Positions 26,061 through 38,051 of a stretch of DNA of 64,000 nt are shown piece after piece. The translations under genes and the position numbers were made by a program. Origin of the DNA: UBA1732 sp045114455. Lineage in GTDB: Bacteria; Verrucomicrobiota; Lentisphaeria; Victivallales; UBA1829. Location of the stretch: contig JBGUKN010000033.1 in NCBI GenBank assembly GCA_045114455.1, forward strand, positions 12,716 to 76,715. Reading direction: 5' to 3'. The stretch's first letter is position 1; each line of letters starts with the position of its first letter. A model generated the notes under the pieces. It ran no database searches. It was given only the letters and a program-made list of their open reading frames with translations, and had not been told where the DNA came from.

Positions 26061-27455
26061 TTACCAGCCCCAGCCGAAGACTCTTTCCTCGATGCGCCGT
26101 TCATGGGGCGACGGCAGCGGGTCGATCCCGCACGGTGTTTCGTTTCCGCGACCCGCCGCGTGGACTGCCAGCGCAAGCGCCCAGAACCGATCCGAATGTC
26201 CGTATTCGTCGCGTTCCGCGTCGTACCGGACGTTTCCGGCTGCAGTCACGCTCCGCACGATCTTATGAAGGTCGTGCCGCAGCACATCGTCGGCCAGGAT
26301 CCTGATGCCCCGCGACTCGAACGCCGCGCGGACCGGCATAGCCAGCGCGGCTTTCACGGGGCCGGTGAACGTCACGCTTTCCACGCGGTACTTTCCGTGC
26401 CGTTCCTGCATCTCCTCCGCCAGCATCATCCCGATCCCGGTCGCATCGATGCAGAGCCGGTCCAGCCGTGCGTCGTCGAGGCGGCGCGCCAGCGCGTCGG
26501 CCTGCATGCGGAACGGCATGTCCTCCATGACTTCATACCCGCTCTGCCACAGGATGTCCCCGATGCGCGTGAGCTCGAAGTATACCGCGACGTCCTTCTT
26601 CCGTCCCACGTCGTATCCGGCATAGCGGACGGCTTTCGGATGCTCGCACAGGGCTTTTTCCAAGTCCGCGGCATCGTTTTCGCACGCGCCGATCATGCCG
26701 TAGTCCAGCAGCGCCGCGCCCGCCTCCGACGTCTCGATCAGATACTGCGTCCGCCAGGCGTCTTCCGTGCGGCATTTCGCCCGCATCAGCTTCAGCCATT
26801 CTTCCCGGCTCAAGGCGCATCCGGTCATCTCATTGACACGTTCCACGAATCCCTCTTCCACGGCGTCCAGGATGCTCGTCCGATGAACGCTCCACCCCAT
26901 CGCGTTCGCGCCGTGTTCCGCCTCATGAAGCATCCGGCAGAACGGCGATTCGCTGCTCCCGTCCACGCTCAGCGCCGACACCATTTCCAGCTGGCCGCCC
27001 CAGGTGGTGCATGGCAGCGCCATGTCGATCACCCGTCCGCTGTCCTTGTGCAGATCGGCTTCGTCGATCAGGATGTCTCCGCCTTTCCCGGCGAACGCCT
27101 CGGGCGTGCTGGACAGGCTGACGACCCGGCTTCCGTTCCCGTATTCCGCCGTGTAGGCGCGGATTCCGCGCAAAGGATCGATGACTGCGGCGTCTTCTCC
27201 GGCGAGTCCGCGGCATACCGCGTTGGACGCCGCAGCCCATTTCGCGATGTAATCCGTGATGAATTCGCGGGCGGTGAACTCGTCGCGGCTGGTGACCCAC
27301 TGCACCGTCCCGGGCCGCCGCAGACACTTGTCGTTCACGCGGAAACTCGTGGCATACGTGATGCCGATCCGCCGTGACTTCGCGTACAGCTTCATCCGGG
27401 CGTCGTCCAGGATCCACCGCCTTTGGTACGGCAGAAAATATTCTGACAGCTTCAT
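26061..27455 (-). CDS. Large terminase, Mu gp28-like
   Basis: 464 residues from ATG at 27455, which has GGAGGAACG directly upstream; a start 27 bases earlier was rejected. The ATPase half has a Walker A variant KSRRIGIT at 26-33 and Walker B DILIDEADLH at 127-136. The RNase H-like nuclease half begins YAGYDVGRKKD near 278, with further acidic residues in LCIDATGIG. Terminase packs DNA into the prohead. It is intact, though no portal gene is nearby. Confidence 0.85.
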   Translation of the reverse strand: MKLSEYFLPYQRRWILDDARMKLYAKSRRIGITYATSFRVNDKCLRRPGTVQWVTSRDEFTAREFITDYIAKWAAASNAVCRGLAGEDAAVIDPLRGIRAYTAEYGNGSRVVSLSSTPEAFAGKGGDILIDEADLHKDSGRVIDMALPCTTWGGQLEMVSALSVDGSSESPFCRMLHEAEHGANAMGWSVHRTSILDAVEEGFVERVNEMTGCALSREEWLKLMRAKCRTEDAWRTQYLIETSEAGAALLDYGMIGACENDAADLEKALCEHPKAVRYAGYDVGRKKDVAVYFELTRIGDILWQSGYEVMEDMPFRMQADALARRLDDARLDRLCIDATGIGMMLAEEMQERHGKYRVESVTFTGPVKAALAMPVRAAFESRGIRILADDVLRHDLHKIVRSVTAAGNVRYDAERDEYGHSDRFWALALAVHAAGRGNETPCGIDPLPSPHERRIEERVFGWGW

Positions 27456-27868
27456 CGTTCCTCCGTCTCCACAGCAAAGCAATCAATCCGGTTCATGTAA
27501 AAAAAAAGAATCCGTGCGGACGACGCCACAACGTCATCCATCTCCATTTCCCTGCGGCACAACATCTTTCATCCCCCGTCTTTCCGAGGCTTTCTCCGGA
27601 TCTTCCCTGCTGCGGGAAATCATTCTTCCGGCTCCGGCGACGCCGCACGGACTCTTCAACAAAAACGGGATTCTTCGCACTTTCGGACTTTCGAAATCCA
27701 TAACTGCATATGGTTTCTATCGGTTGTGTTCGACACGCAATGGTTCGCCGTTCGTTCCCGCCTGTCGGCGCGGACGTTTTTTCCGTCTTGAAAATCATCC
27801 GGTTTGGAGCTATATTAATTCTTCTTATTCGCATTCGCGTTTTACTGTACTACCGAAGATTTCTCCTT
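27456..27868. other. Intergenic region upstream of the island and transporter
   Basis: Divergent region. A plus-strand promoter lies at 27788-27816. On the minus side only a T-rich run near 27500 and the terminase ribosome site are visible; I find no convincing sigma70 promoter for the island. No gene seen. Confidence 0.5.
27788..27816 (+). promoter_or_regulatory. Promoter of the BASS transporter-uvrA unit
   Basis: Plus strand: -35 TTGAAA (27788-27793), 17-bp spacer, -10 TATATT (27811-27816). Confidence 0.7.
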
Positions 27869-28831
27869 ATGTGGAAAGCGCTCAGCCAGCCGGCAAAGAT
27901 CATCATCCCGCTCTTCATCGGACTCTGTTTCCCCTGGATGTCCCGTGCATCCTTCATGGTCCGCTGGCTGCTTGTCGTCATGCTCCTGAACGCCTGCCTG
28001 GGCATCAAGTTCAGCGGCCTGAAAGTGCGCCTGTACCACTGGTATCTGCTTGCCGCCAACCTCGCGATCGGCGTGCTGGCGTGGCTTCTGGCATGCTGGC
28101 TCTGCGGCGGCAATACCGAGGTCGCGAAGGCGGTTTTCTTCACGGCGATCTCACCCACTGCCACCGCCGCCCCCGTCGTGATCGCGTTTCTCGGCGGAAA
28201 CGTCGCCACGGTCCTGATGGGCTTCCTCATCAGCGACCTAGGCATTTCGCTCTTCCTGATCGGCTTGCTCCCGGTCGTCACGGGACAAATGGATTGGCGG
28301 TTCGTCAACGAAGTCTTTCTGAACATCGCATTCGTGATGGCGCTCCCCGTCTTCCTTTCGCGCGTCCTATTGCATTTTTGGCCGTGGCTCGCCGACTTCG
28401 CCAAGTACAAGATCGCCCCGCACGCGCTCTGGGCGTGGTCGGTCATGCTCCTCATCCTCGGCGGCATGGCGCGCACCACGTTTGACCGGCAGGAAGTCAG
28501 TGCGGTCGTCATCCTTCTTCAGATCGGCTGCGCCACGCTCGCGGTCTGCATCCTGAATTTCTTCGTCGGATGGCTGATCGGCCCGCGCCGCTGCAAGCTC
28601 GAATCCAGCCAGCTCCTCGGGCAGAAAAACACTTCCTTCACGATCTATCTGGCGATCACGTTCGCCTCTCCCGTCGCCGCCCTCGGCCCGCTCTTCTACA
28701 TCCTCTGGCACAACAGCTGGAACGCCATTCAGATGTTCCAGTTCGAGAAACGCAGGCAGCGCAAGGCGGCGCGCTTCATTCCCGCTTCGACTCCGTCCGG
28801 TCATCCCGGGGCGGATCACATCACATCCTGA
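27869..28831 (+). CDS. Bile acid:sodium symporter-like transporter (BASS/SLC10)
   Basis: 320 residues from ATG at 27869; earlier in-frame codons lie upstream of the promoter's expected start site. About nine to ten hydrophobic helices. FFTAISPTATAAPVVIAFLGG corresponds to one of the crossed helices of the BASS fold, and GQKNTSFTIYLAI to the other. Such proteins import organic anions with sodium. Substrate cannot be read; bile acids are not implied. It ends 24 bp before uvrA. Confidence 0.7.
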   Translation: MWKALSQPAKIIIPLFIGLCFPWMSRASFMVRWLLVVMLLNACLGIKFSGLKVRLYHWYLLAANLAIGVLAWLLACWLCGGNTEVAKAVFFTAISPTATAAPVVIAFLGGNVATVLMGFLISDLGISLFLIGLLPVVTGQMDWRFVNEVFLNIAFVMALPVFLSRVLLHFWPWLADFAKYKIAPHALWAWSVMLLILGGMARTTFDRQEVSAVVILLQIGCATLAVCILNFFVGWLIGPRRCKLESSQLLGQKNTSFTIYLAITFASPVAALGPLFYILWHNSWNAIQMFQFEKRRQRKAARFIPASTPSGHPGADHITS

Positions 28832-28855
28832 ACTCACGAAACGGACGCGGTCAAC

Positions 28856-31729
<2,874 letters not shown>

Positions 31730-31747
31730 TTCCGGAAAGCTTTCTGT

Positions 31748-31775
31748 TTGCATTTCCGGTTTTTTCTGCTATAGT
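31748..31775 (+). promoter_or_regulatory. Promoter of yycJ-kinase operon
   Basis: Plus strand: -35 TTGCAT (31748-31753), 16-bp spacer, -10 TATAGT (31770-31775). Confidence 0.65.
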
Positions 31776-31813
31776 ATTCTATCTTTTTCTGATCGAATCT
31801 TTTTCAGGCGACC

Positions 31814-32656
31814 ATGATCTCTCCGGCAGAAACATCCCCCGCAAACACGCATGCTCCCGCTCACTCCCACTCCCGCGCGTTCGGCTGCACCATCCTCGGC
31901 AGCGGCAGCAAGGGCAACGCCTCGGTCATCCACGGGCCGGAGGGCAATCTGCTGCTCGACGCCGGTTTTTCCGCGAAGGAGCTGATGTGCCGCCTCGAAC
32001 GCGTTCGGGTCGATCCGTGTTCGCTCCGCGCCATCCTCATCACGCACGACCATTCCGACCACACCAGCGCCTGCCGCATCGTCTCCGACCGCCTCGGCAT
32101 CCCCGCATACTTTCTCCCGGAGACCTTCTGCGAACTTTCGAAATGCGCCGGAAAGGTCCCGAAACACAAGATCCTCATCACGCCCGGATCTCCGCTTGAA
32201 CTGTGCGGCATCCACATCGAGCCGTTTTCCGTTTCGCACGATACGCCCGCCGTCGCGTACACCTTCTCGGTCCACGCGCACAAGATCGGCTTTGCGACCG
32301 ACCTCGGATTCGTCTCCAACCTCGCGAAGGCAAAACTCTGCGGCTGCGACCTGCTCGTGCTGGAGACGAACTACGATCCCTTCAAACTCCGCACCTCGGC
32401 GCGTCCGATCACGCTCAAGCGCCGCATCGCGGGCAAACAGGGCCACCTCGGCAACCCCGACGCCATGGAGGCGCTCGAAGATCTTCTCTCCCCGAACACG
32501 CGCAGCCTGGTCTTCGCGCACCTCAGCCAGGAGTGCAACGACCCCGCTGTCGTCGCCGATCTGGCGGAAAAACGCCTCTCCGAACTGCACCGGACGGACG
32601 TTTCCTTCCGCATCGCCTCGCAGTTCGAACCCCTTGAGACCTTCTGGCTGGAGTGA
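31814..32656 (+). CDS. MBL-fold hydrolase, YycJ/WalJ type
   Basis: 280 residues. Metallo-beta-lactamase motifs: LLLDAGFS, the zinc site THDHSDH near 78, VSHDTPAVAYTF, FATDLG, and LETNYD with a closing GHLGN. These match the YycJ/WalJ family of cytoplasmic nuclease-like hydrolases. The first 22 residues (His/Ala/Pro-rich) precede the usual start of the fold. It ends next to the kinase start and the two are probably co-transcribed. Confidence 0.8.
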   Translation: MISPAETSPANTHAPAHSHSRAFGCTILGSGSKGNASVIHGPEGNLLLDAGFSAKELMCRLERVRVDPCSLRAILITHDHSDHTSACRIVSDRLGIPAYFLPETFCELSKCAGKVPKHKILITPGSPLELCGIHIEPFSVSHDTPAVAYTFSVHAHKIGFATDLGFVSNLAKAKLCGCDLLVLETNYDPFKLRTSARPITLKRRIAGKQGHLGNPDAMEALEDLLSPNTRSLVFAHLSQECNDPAVVADLAEKRLSELHRTDVSFRIASQFEPLETFWLE

Positions 32657-32664
32657 ACACGACC

Positions 32665-34542
32665 ATGGCGGAGCAGACACCACGCAGGATCAAGATCGCA
32701 TGTCCGGGCTGCGGACAGAAGCTCGACGTCTCCGAGATGCCGGCATTCTCCCGCGTCAACTGCCCCGCCTGCTCGTTCGAGCTCATCGTCCCGAAGTGGT
32801 TCAACAACTATCTTCTGGAGGCTCCCGAGGGCAAGGGCGGCATGGCCGTCGTCTACCGCGCGCTCGACATCGCGCTCGACCGCGAAGTCGCCATCAAGAT
32901 ATTCGATCCCGAACTGAAGGAAAAGGGCGTCTCCCCCGGGCTCTTCCTGCATGAAGCGCGCATCGCCGCCACCGTCAACCATCCCGCGGTCGTGTCCATC
33001 TATTCCTGCGGGGAATGGGACGGCTCAGCATACATCGTCATGCAGTACATGGGCGGCGGCACGCTCGAAAGCCGTCTCCGCAAGGCAAAGGGACGCCTGC
33101 CCGTCATGGAGACCTGCCGCTGGATCCGCGATGTCTGCGAGGGACTGGACGCCGCACGCGAACTCGGCGTCGTCCACCACGACATCAAGCCCGCGAACAT
33201 CCTTCTCGACCTCGATTCCAATGCAAAAATCTCCGACTTCGGGCTTGCCGGAGCCGCTTCCGGCAAATTCGCATCCGCATTCCTCGATTCTTCGAAGATG
33301 TGGCTCAGCCCGCAGTACGTCAGCCCGGAAAAGGTCCTGACGGGCGAAGAAGGCCCCGAAGGCGACGTCTACAGTCTCGGCGCATCCTTCTATCACCTGC
33401 TCGCCGGGGAACCGCCGTTCCAGTCGGGCGACATGCAGGAGCTCGTCAACATGCGGATCGTGCGCGACCCTGTCTCCCCCGACCTCGTCCGCCCGGACAT
33501 CACACCCGCGCTCGCTTCCATCATCCTCGACATGATGAACCGGGACCCCGCGGCACGTCCTTCCTACAAGCAGGTCGTCACGCGGCTCAACGATGCGCTT
33601 CGCGCCATGATGCGTCCCGCGCCGTCGCCCGTCGCCACAACGGAATCCGCCCCCGCGCCGCAGCCGTCTTCCGCGAAGAAGGTCTTCAGCGTCCCCGCCG
33701 GACGCATCGATCCCGCGAAGAAGCATTCCTTCCGCGCTTCGCACGTCACGCTGCTGCTGATCCTGCTCTTCCTGATGTCCTGCCTCTGTTTTCTCGTCTT
33801 TCTGCCGCGTTTCGCGGACCAGCGTTCCCTGCTGGACGCCGCGCCTGTCCTGAAAGCCCTTTACGGCGACCTGCCCGCGGAATCCTTCCCGTTCCTGAGC
33901 GATTCCTTTTACGATTCCCCGCTGATGGACGCAGAACTCGCATTCGCCGATTACGATTTCTCCCTAGAGACCCGGTATACTGCCGCCTGGGTCTCCTCGG
34001 TCTGCCGGATGCTGGACGCCGCGCCCGCCGCGGTCGCTTCCGCCGCGGACATGGGCGACCATCTGCGCTCCGCCGCCTCCCTTGCCGGGACGCAGCCCCC
34101 GCCCGCCGACGCCTACTGCCTCGCCGTCCTATCCCGGCTCGACCCGAATCCGCCGGACGTCTATTTCTCGGCGGAACAGCAGGTCCGCGTCCTTCTCGGA
34201 CGCCTGATCCGCTCCCTGTACGACCTCGACCCCGATTCGCTCGAAAACGACCGCGTCCCGGACCGCATCCTCTCGCAGTTCGGCGCGCTCGGAACCGCGT
34301 TCCAGTCCCTCCCGGAAGGCTCCTGGCTCGCAAAGCTCTACGGACCGCGTCTCAACGACTGGAAGGCCGCGCTGTCCGGCGATTCCGTACCGTCCGAGGA
34401 CCTGGAACCTGTCTTCCGCCGTCTGCTCTCCGGCAAATCCGCTGCCGCGAAACGCCCGGAATCCGCTTTCCCCGGCTCGTCCGGGACGATCGAAGACCCC
34501 TTCGGCGTTCCCTCCCGTCTGACGCCCGCGGAAGAAGACTGA
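32665..34542 (+). CDS. Membrane Ser/Thr protein kinase with N-terminal zinc ribbon
   Basis: 625 residues from ATG at 32665; a GTG at 32653 overlapping the upstream stop is the alternative. A zinc ribbon (CPGCGQKL ... CPACSFEL) occupies 10-37. A Hanks-type kinase follows: a Gly loop (EGKGGMAVVYRA), VAIKIF lysine, HHDIKPANILL near 171 (His replaces the usual Arg of HRD), DFGLAG. A Pro/Ala-rich linker leads to one membrane helix at about 361-382, then about 240 outer residues of unknown fold. This layout resembles PVC and Planctomycete kinases. Signal and target are unknown. Confidence 0.85.
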   Translation: MAEQTPRRIKIACPGCGQKLDVSEMPAFSRVNCPACSFELIVPKWFNNYLLEAPEGKGGMAVVYRALDIALDREVAIKIFDPELKEKGVSPGLFLHEARIAATVNHPAVVSIYSCGEWDGSAYIVMQYMGGGTLESRLRKAKGRLPVMETCRWIRDVCEGLDAARELGVVHHDIKPANILLDLDSNAKISDFGLAGAASGKFASAFLDSSKMWLSPQYVSPEKVLTGEEGPEGDVYSLGASFYHLLAGEPPFQSGDMQELVNMRIVRDPVSPDLVRPDITPALASIILDMMNRDPAARPSYKQVVTRLNDALRAMMRPAPSPVATTESAPAPQPSSAKKVFSVPAGRIDPAKKHSFRASHVTLLLILLFLMSCLCFLVFLPRFADQRSLLDAAPVLKALYGDLPAESFPFLSDSFYDSPLMDAELAFADYDFSLETRYTAAWVSSVCRMLDAAPAAVASAADMGDHLRSAASLAGTQPPPADAYCLAVLSRLDPNPPDVYFSAEQQVRVLLGRLIRSLYDLDPDSLENDRVPDRILSQFGALGTAFQSLPEGSWLAKLYGPRLNDWKAALSGDSVPSEDLEPVFRRLLSGKSAAAKRPESAFPGSSGTIEDPFGVPSRLTPAEED

Positions 34543-34581
34543 CGAATTCCTTTTGATTCAACGCTTTCCCCTTCGCCGCGT

Positions 34582-34610
34582 TTGAAAAAGCGGCTTTCCG
34601 ATGCTATATT
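34582..34610 (+). promoter_or_regulatory. rsmB promoter
   Basis: Plus strand: -35 TTGAAA (34582-34587), 17-bp spacer, -10 TATATT (34605-34610). Confidence 0.7.
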
Positions 34611-34620
34611 ATTCTAGTAC

Positions 34621-34657
34621 GGAGCACGAACCGGCGACCGCCCGGCTCCTTTTTTTT
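34621..34657 (+). terminator. Possible premature terminator in the rsmB leader
   Basis: GGAG pairs with CTCC and CCGG with CCGG (34621-34649), with a bulge of six bases. Eight T residues follow at 34650-34657. It begins a few bases after the expected transcription start and before the rsmB start codon. Confidence 0.5.
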
Positions 34658-34692
34658 ATCATCTCCCGCACACTCGACAGAAAGGCTTACCG

Positions 34693-35940
34693 TTGAAGAC
34701 ATCCCGCATTTCCGAGGGCATTCTGGAACACGCGCTCTCCGCCCTGACCGTTTGGGAAAATGACGGCGTCTCCCTCGACGACTGTCTGGACGACCTCCGC
34801 TCCGGGGACTTTCCGGCGAAGGCCGCCGTCGCCTCTCTCCTGTTCGAGTATTTCCGCCACAAGTATTTTCTGGATTCCCTGCTCATCAAGCACGCGCGCA
34901 AGGGCAAGGTCAACCAGCAGATGCGCCTTCTGGTCTCCCTCGCCGCCGCGCAGGTCTTCTTCCAGACCGGGCTCCCCTGGCAATCCGCCGTGAACATTGC
35001 CGTCGACACCGCCAAAAAGCTCCGCGGCCCCGGCGGCGGTGCATTCGTGAACGCCATTCTCCGCGCCTATGTCCGCGACAGCTCAATTGACCGCGCGCAC
35101 ATCTCCGCCGACAGTCCGCCGCTCCTGCAGGAACGCTGGACCGCCGCCTACGGATCCGAACGCGCGGCCTCCATTCTTGGCCAGTTCGCCTCCAACCCGC
35201 CCGTTTCGGTGCGGCTCCGCCCCGGCGCGGACGTTTCCCTGCTGGCGGATTTCGGCCCCGAGCCCTTCGATCCCGATTTCGACACGGGCGATTTCCGGTT
35301 TTTCACCCTGAAAAATACCGCCGGGCTTTTCGACAATCCGCTGTTGCAGGACGGCTCCGTCTATGTACAGGATCCCGCCACGTCCATGGGGCTCGGCCTG
35401 CTGGAATCGAAACCGTCCGGCGCGATCCTCGACCTGTGCGCCGCGCCCGGCGGCAAGACCATCATGCTGTCCGAGCTCGCCGCACCCGGCGCGAAGATCA
35501 CCGCCGCAGACCGTTCCAAAAAGCGCATTTCCACGCTGAACGTCAATCTCCGCCGCGCCGGAGTGAAGGCGAAAACCCTTGCCGCCGACGCCCGCGAACT
35601 CCCGCTTCCGCCGCAGTCCTTCGACTTCATCCTCGCCGACGTCCCCTGCTCGAACACCGGCGTCATCCGCCGCCGTCCCGATGTCCCCTGGCGTTTCTCG
35701 AAAAAACGCCTTGCCGAGCTTGCCGTTCTTCAGCACGCCATCCTGAAGAGCGCGGTTTCCATGCTCCGGCCCGGCGGCACGCTGCTTTATTCCACGTGCA
35801 GCCTGGAATTCGAGGAGAATCTCGGCCGCGTCCAGCTGCTTCTGTCCGAGTATCCCGAACTCACGCTTGTTCGCGAACAGACCCTGTTCCCCTCCGATAC
35901 GCATGACGGCGCCTTCTCCGCCGTCCTGAAGCTCGCCTGA
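34693..35940 (+). CDS. rsmB: 16S rRNA m5C methyltransferase, RsmB/NOL1-NOP2 type
   Basis: 415 residues starting with TTG at 34693, preceded by AGAAAGG; no ATG lies near. Residues 1-140 form the NusB-like RNA-binding domain. The SAM-dependent domain has CAAPGGKT near 249-256, the catalytic DVPCSNTG near 317 and YSTCSLE near 365. The two cysteines are the paired catalytic residues of m5C RNA methylases. It probably modifies C967 of 16S rRNA (family knowledge). Confidence 0.9.
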   Translation: MKTSRISEGILEHALSALTVWENDGVSLDDCLDDLRSGDFPAKAAVASLLFEYFRHKYFLDSLLIKHARKGKVNQQMRLLVSLAAAQVFFQTGLPWQSAVNIAVDTAKKLRGPGGGAFVNAILRAYVRDSSIDRAHISADSPPLLQERWTAAYGSERAASILGQFASNPPVSVRLRPGADVSLLADFGPEPFDPDFDTGDFRFFTLKNTAGLFDNPLLQDGSVYVQDPATSMGLGLLESKPSGAILDLCAAPGGKTIMLSELAAPGAKITAADRSKKRISTLNVNLRRAGVKAKTLAADARELPLPPQSFDFILADVPCSNTGVIRRRPDVPWRFSKKRLAELAVLQHAILKSAVSMLRPGGTLLYSTCSLEFEENLGRVQLLLSEYPELTLVREQTLFPSDTHDGAFSAVLKLA

Positions 35941-36071
35941 CGACGCTTCATAATCGTACATCCCCATTTCCTTATGCTTTGCCGCACCGGACGAACCCGT
36001 CTCACCATGCAAAACGGCGGTCCGCCCGGAAAAGGGAAGACCGCCTGAATTCCTGAAACGTGAGGTTATGC

Positions 36072-37844
36072 TCAGTCGACCGGAGTGATGCGGTAGACGC
36101 CCGCGTCATGGCACTTCAGGACGCGCGAGAAGGAGCCTTCGAATGTGCCGAGGTCTTTCCCTTCCCACAGGTCGCGGACTTTGGCTTTCTTGCCGATGCC
36201 GAGCTCGGAGAAGTCGACGGAGACTTCCGCCGTGTCTTTCACTTCCACGTCGAACGCCTCGTCGGTCAGGACCAGGAACTCGATCGTGCCGCCCTGCCGT
36301 TCCATGCCGTCGGCGAGGACGCCGCGCGCGGTGAGGGTGTCGTATCCTTCGGGTCGGTCGTAGATGATGACCGAGGCGGCGTGCGTGCCAATGCCGTCGA
36401 TCTGGCGTCCGTCGGAGGTCTGCCCGACGCGGGTGTTGCCCCAGCCCTGGGACGCGCTTTTCCAGCGGAGTTCGGTGAGCTTCTTCGTGCCCGCGGGCCC
36501 GGAGAGGACCGGTTCCAGCCAGGCGGCGTGGTCGTAGTTGATGCCGTCGCCGCCGTCGGTCACGGCCAGCGCGAACGATTTCGATCCGCCGATGTCGGCC
36601 TTGATCTCCGCTTCGCGTACGCCGGAGCCGCCGACCTTGATACTGTGATATTTGGCCTTCTGGTAATCGATGTTGTGCGTGCCGGGCGTGGATGCGTTGA
36701 ACAGCGCGACGTATTTGTCCTTGCTGCCTGGCACGTCCGCGGTCCAGACGAAGAGGTCGCCCTTCTGCGAGAGCTGGCGGTTGTTTTCGCTATTCTGGTT
36801 GATCTCGATGACTTCCTTGTTCGTGAGGAGCTTCAGCGTCCAGTCGTCGAGCTTGGTCATGTCCGCGCCGAGGATGAGCGGGGATCGCGCGATCGACCAC
36901 AGCGTGAAGCACAATCTCTGCTCTTCCTGCGTGAAATTGGTCTTGCGGTTGAACTGGATGATGCCGAACGGGAGCATGTCGGCGTCAGGCCAGGAGCCTT
37001 TGATGCGGTAGGGTTCCCAGCGGTGCAGGCGGCCGAACATCCCGTACAGCGGAGACCAGCGGTCCCAGAAGTCGTCGGAGACGCGCCACATGTTCGCGTG
37101 CTCGTCGGCGTGCTTGCCGTTCTGGATCGGCGTGTCGCCGGGGGAGAGACTGAGGATGATCGGACGGCCGCATTTGTCGATGGCCTTGCGGATCGCCTCG
37201 ATCTCGGCGGTGGCGTACGGACGGGACAGGTCATCGATCTTGATGAAGTCGAGTCCCCATTCCGCGAACTGCTCGAACAGCGAATCGTAGTACTCCTGCG
37301 CGCCGGGCTTGCTCATGTCCACGCCGTACATGTCCTGGTTCCAGGGGCAGGTGCTCCGCATGTTCACGATGTCCTGCGCGCGGTAATTCGTTCCTTTGAC
37401 CTTGGTGTTTTCGCGGACGGCCTGACGCGGGATGCCGCGCATCAGGTGCACGCCGATCTTCAGCCCGCGTTCGTGCATGTAGTCGGCGAGCGGCTTCAGG
37501 CCCTTGCCGTCCTTCGAGGACGGGAACCGCTCCGGTCCGGGGATGAATCTGCCGTATTCGTCCATGGAGAACTGGTGGCGGGCGTCGCTCTGGAATCCGC
37601 GCTGGTTGTCATTATACCACTGGTGGTCGATCACGAAGACGTCCCAGCCGAACGGCTTCAGCTGTTTGATCATGGCTTCCGCCTGTTCCTTCGCCTGCGC
37701 TTCGGTCAGGCTCAGGCCGAAGCAGTCGAAGCTGTTCCAGCCCATCGGCGGAGTCGGCGCCCAGTCGTGGAAATCGGCCGCGGAAAGCGCCGCTGCCGCG
37801 ATCAGTCCGCATGCGATAGACAGAGTTTTGAGTGTTGCTTTCAT
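36072..37844 (-). CDS. Exported GH27 alpha-galactosidase with C-terminal NPCBM-like region
   Basis: 590 residues with a signal peptide (1-22). The GH27 barrel begins TPPMGWNSFDCFG. The nucleophile is Asp204 in FIKIDDL, and the acid/base Asp lies in MWRVSDDFW (254-260). From about 400 a beta domain includes ELRWKSASQGWGNTRVG and GTHAASVIIYD, like the NPCBM/novel carbohydrate-binding module. It hydrolyses terminal alpha-galactose, probably in the periplasm or outside. A GC hairpin (37888-37918) opens the short leader. Confidence 0.88.
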   Translation of the reverse strand: MKATLKTLSIACGLIAAAALSAADFHDWAPTPPMGWNSFDCFGLSLTEAQAKEQAEAMIKQLKPFGWDVFVIDHQWYNDNQRGFQSDARHQFSMDEYGRFIPGPERFPSSKDGKGLKPLADYMHERGLKIGVHLMRGIPRQAVRENTKVKGTNYRAQDIVNMRSTCPWNQDMYGVDMSKPGAQEYYDSLFEQFAEWGLDFIKIDDLSRPYATAEIEAIRKAIDKCGRPIILSLSPGDTPIQNGKHADEHANMWRVSDDFWDRWSPLYGMFGRLHRWEPYRIKGSWPDADMLPFGIIQFNRKTNFTQEEQRLCFTLWSIARSPLILGADMTKLDDWTLKLLTNKEVIEINQNSENNRQLSQKGDLFVWTADVPGSKDKYVALFNASTPGTHNIDYQKAKYHSIKVGGSGVREAEIKADIGGSKSFALAVTDGGDGINYDHAAWLEPVLSGPAGTKKLTELRWKSASQGWGNTRVGQTSDGRQIDGIGTHAASVIIYDRPEGYDTLTARGVLADGMERQGGTIEFLVLTDEAFDVEVKDTAEVSVDFSELGIGKKAKVRDLWEGKDLGTFEGSFSRVLKCHDAGVYRITPVD

Positions 37845-37934
37845 AAGAAAACTCCTTCATGTGGGGGTTGTTTGGCTTGTTCCGGGGCGGGCGGCATCCC
37901 GAAGGAAAAAGCCGCCCGGCCGCTGAATTTCATT

Positions 37935-37963
37935 AATATATTCTCCCCTCGGAACAAAGTCAA
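37935..37963 (-). promoter_or_regulatory. Alpha-galactosidase promoter
   Basis: Minus strand: -35 TTGACT (37958-37963), 17-bp spacer, -10 TATATT (37935-37940). Confidence 0.7.
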
Positions 37964-38051
37964 GCACAGTCCGAAAAAATGTTGAAACATTAAATTATTT
38001 CACTTTTTCGGACTCTCGCATGCGGCGGTCGTCACGGTGCGATTTGTGCCG

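Larger units (their letters stand above)
14917..27455 (-). mobile_element. Compact Mu-like phage island (head and fibre genes only)
   Basis: Fifteen tightly packed minus-strand genes run from a gp28-like terminase to a lipoprotein and end at a terminator. Mu-like head functions are recognisable in order: terminase, I-type protease/scaffold, cement, T-type capsid, gp36-like protein. Unknown structural proteins, a long fibre and a small membrane protein follow. No portal, gp30/F, tail tube, sheath, tape measure, baseplate, integrase, transposase or repressor is seen. Several junctions are ATGA or TGATG overlaps and all frames are open, which argues against random decay. No target duplication or att site was found. 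Confidence 0.75.

Noticed and set aside
14917..27455. Complete Mu-like prophage with transposase
   Set aside because: No transposase, repressor, portal or tail genes were found, so only a partial island is claimed.
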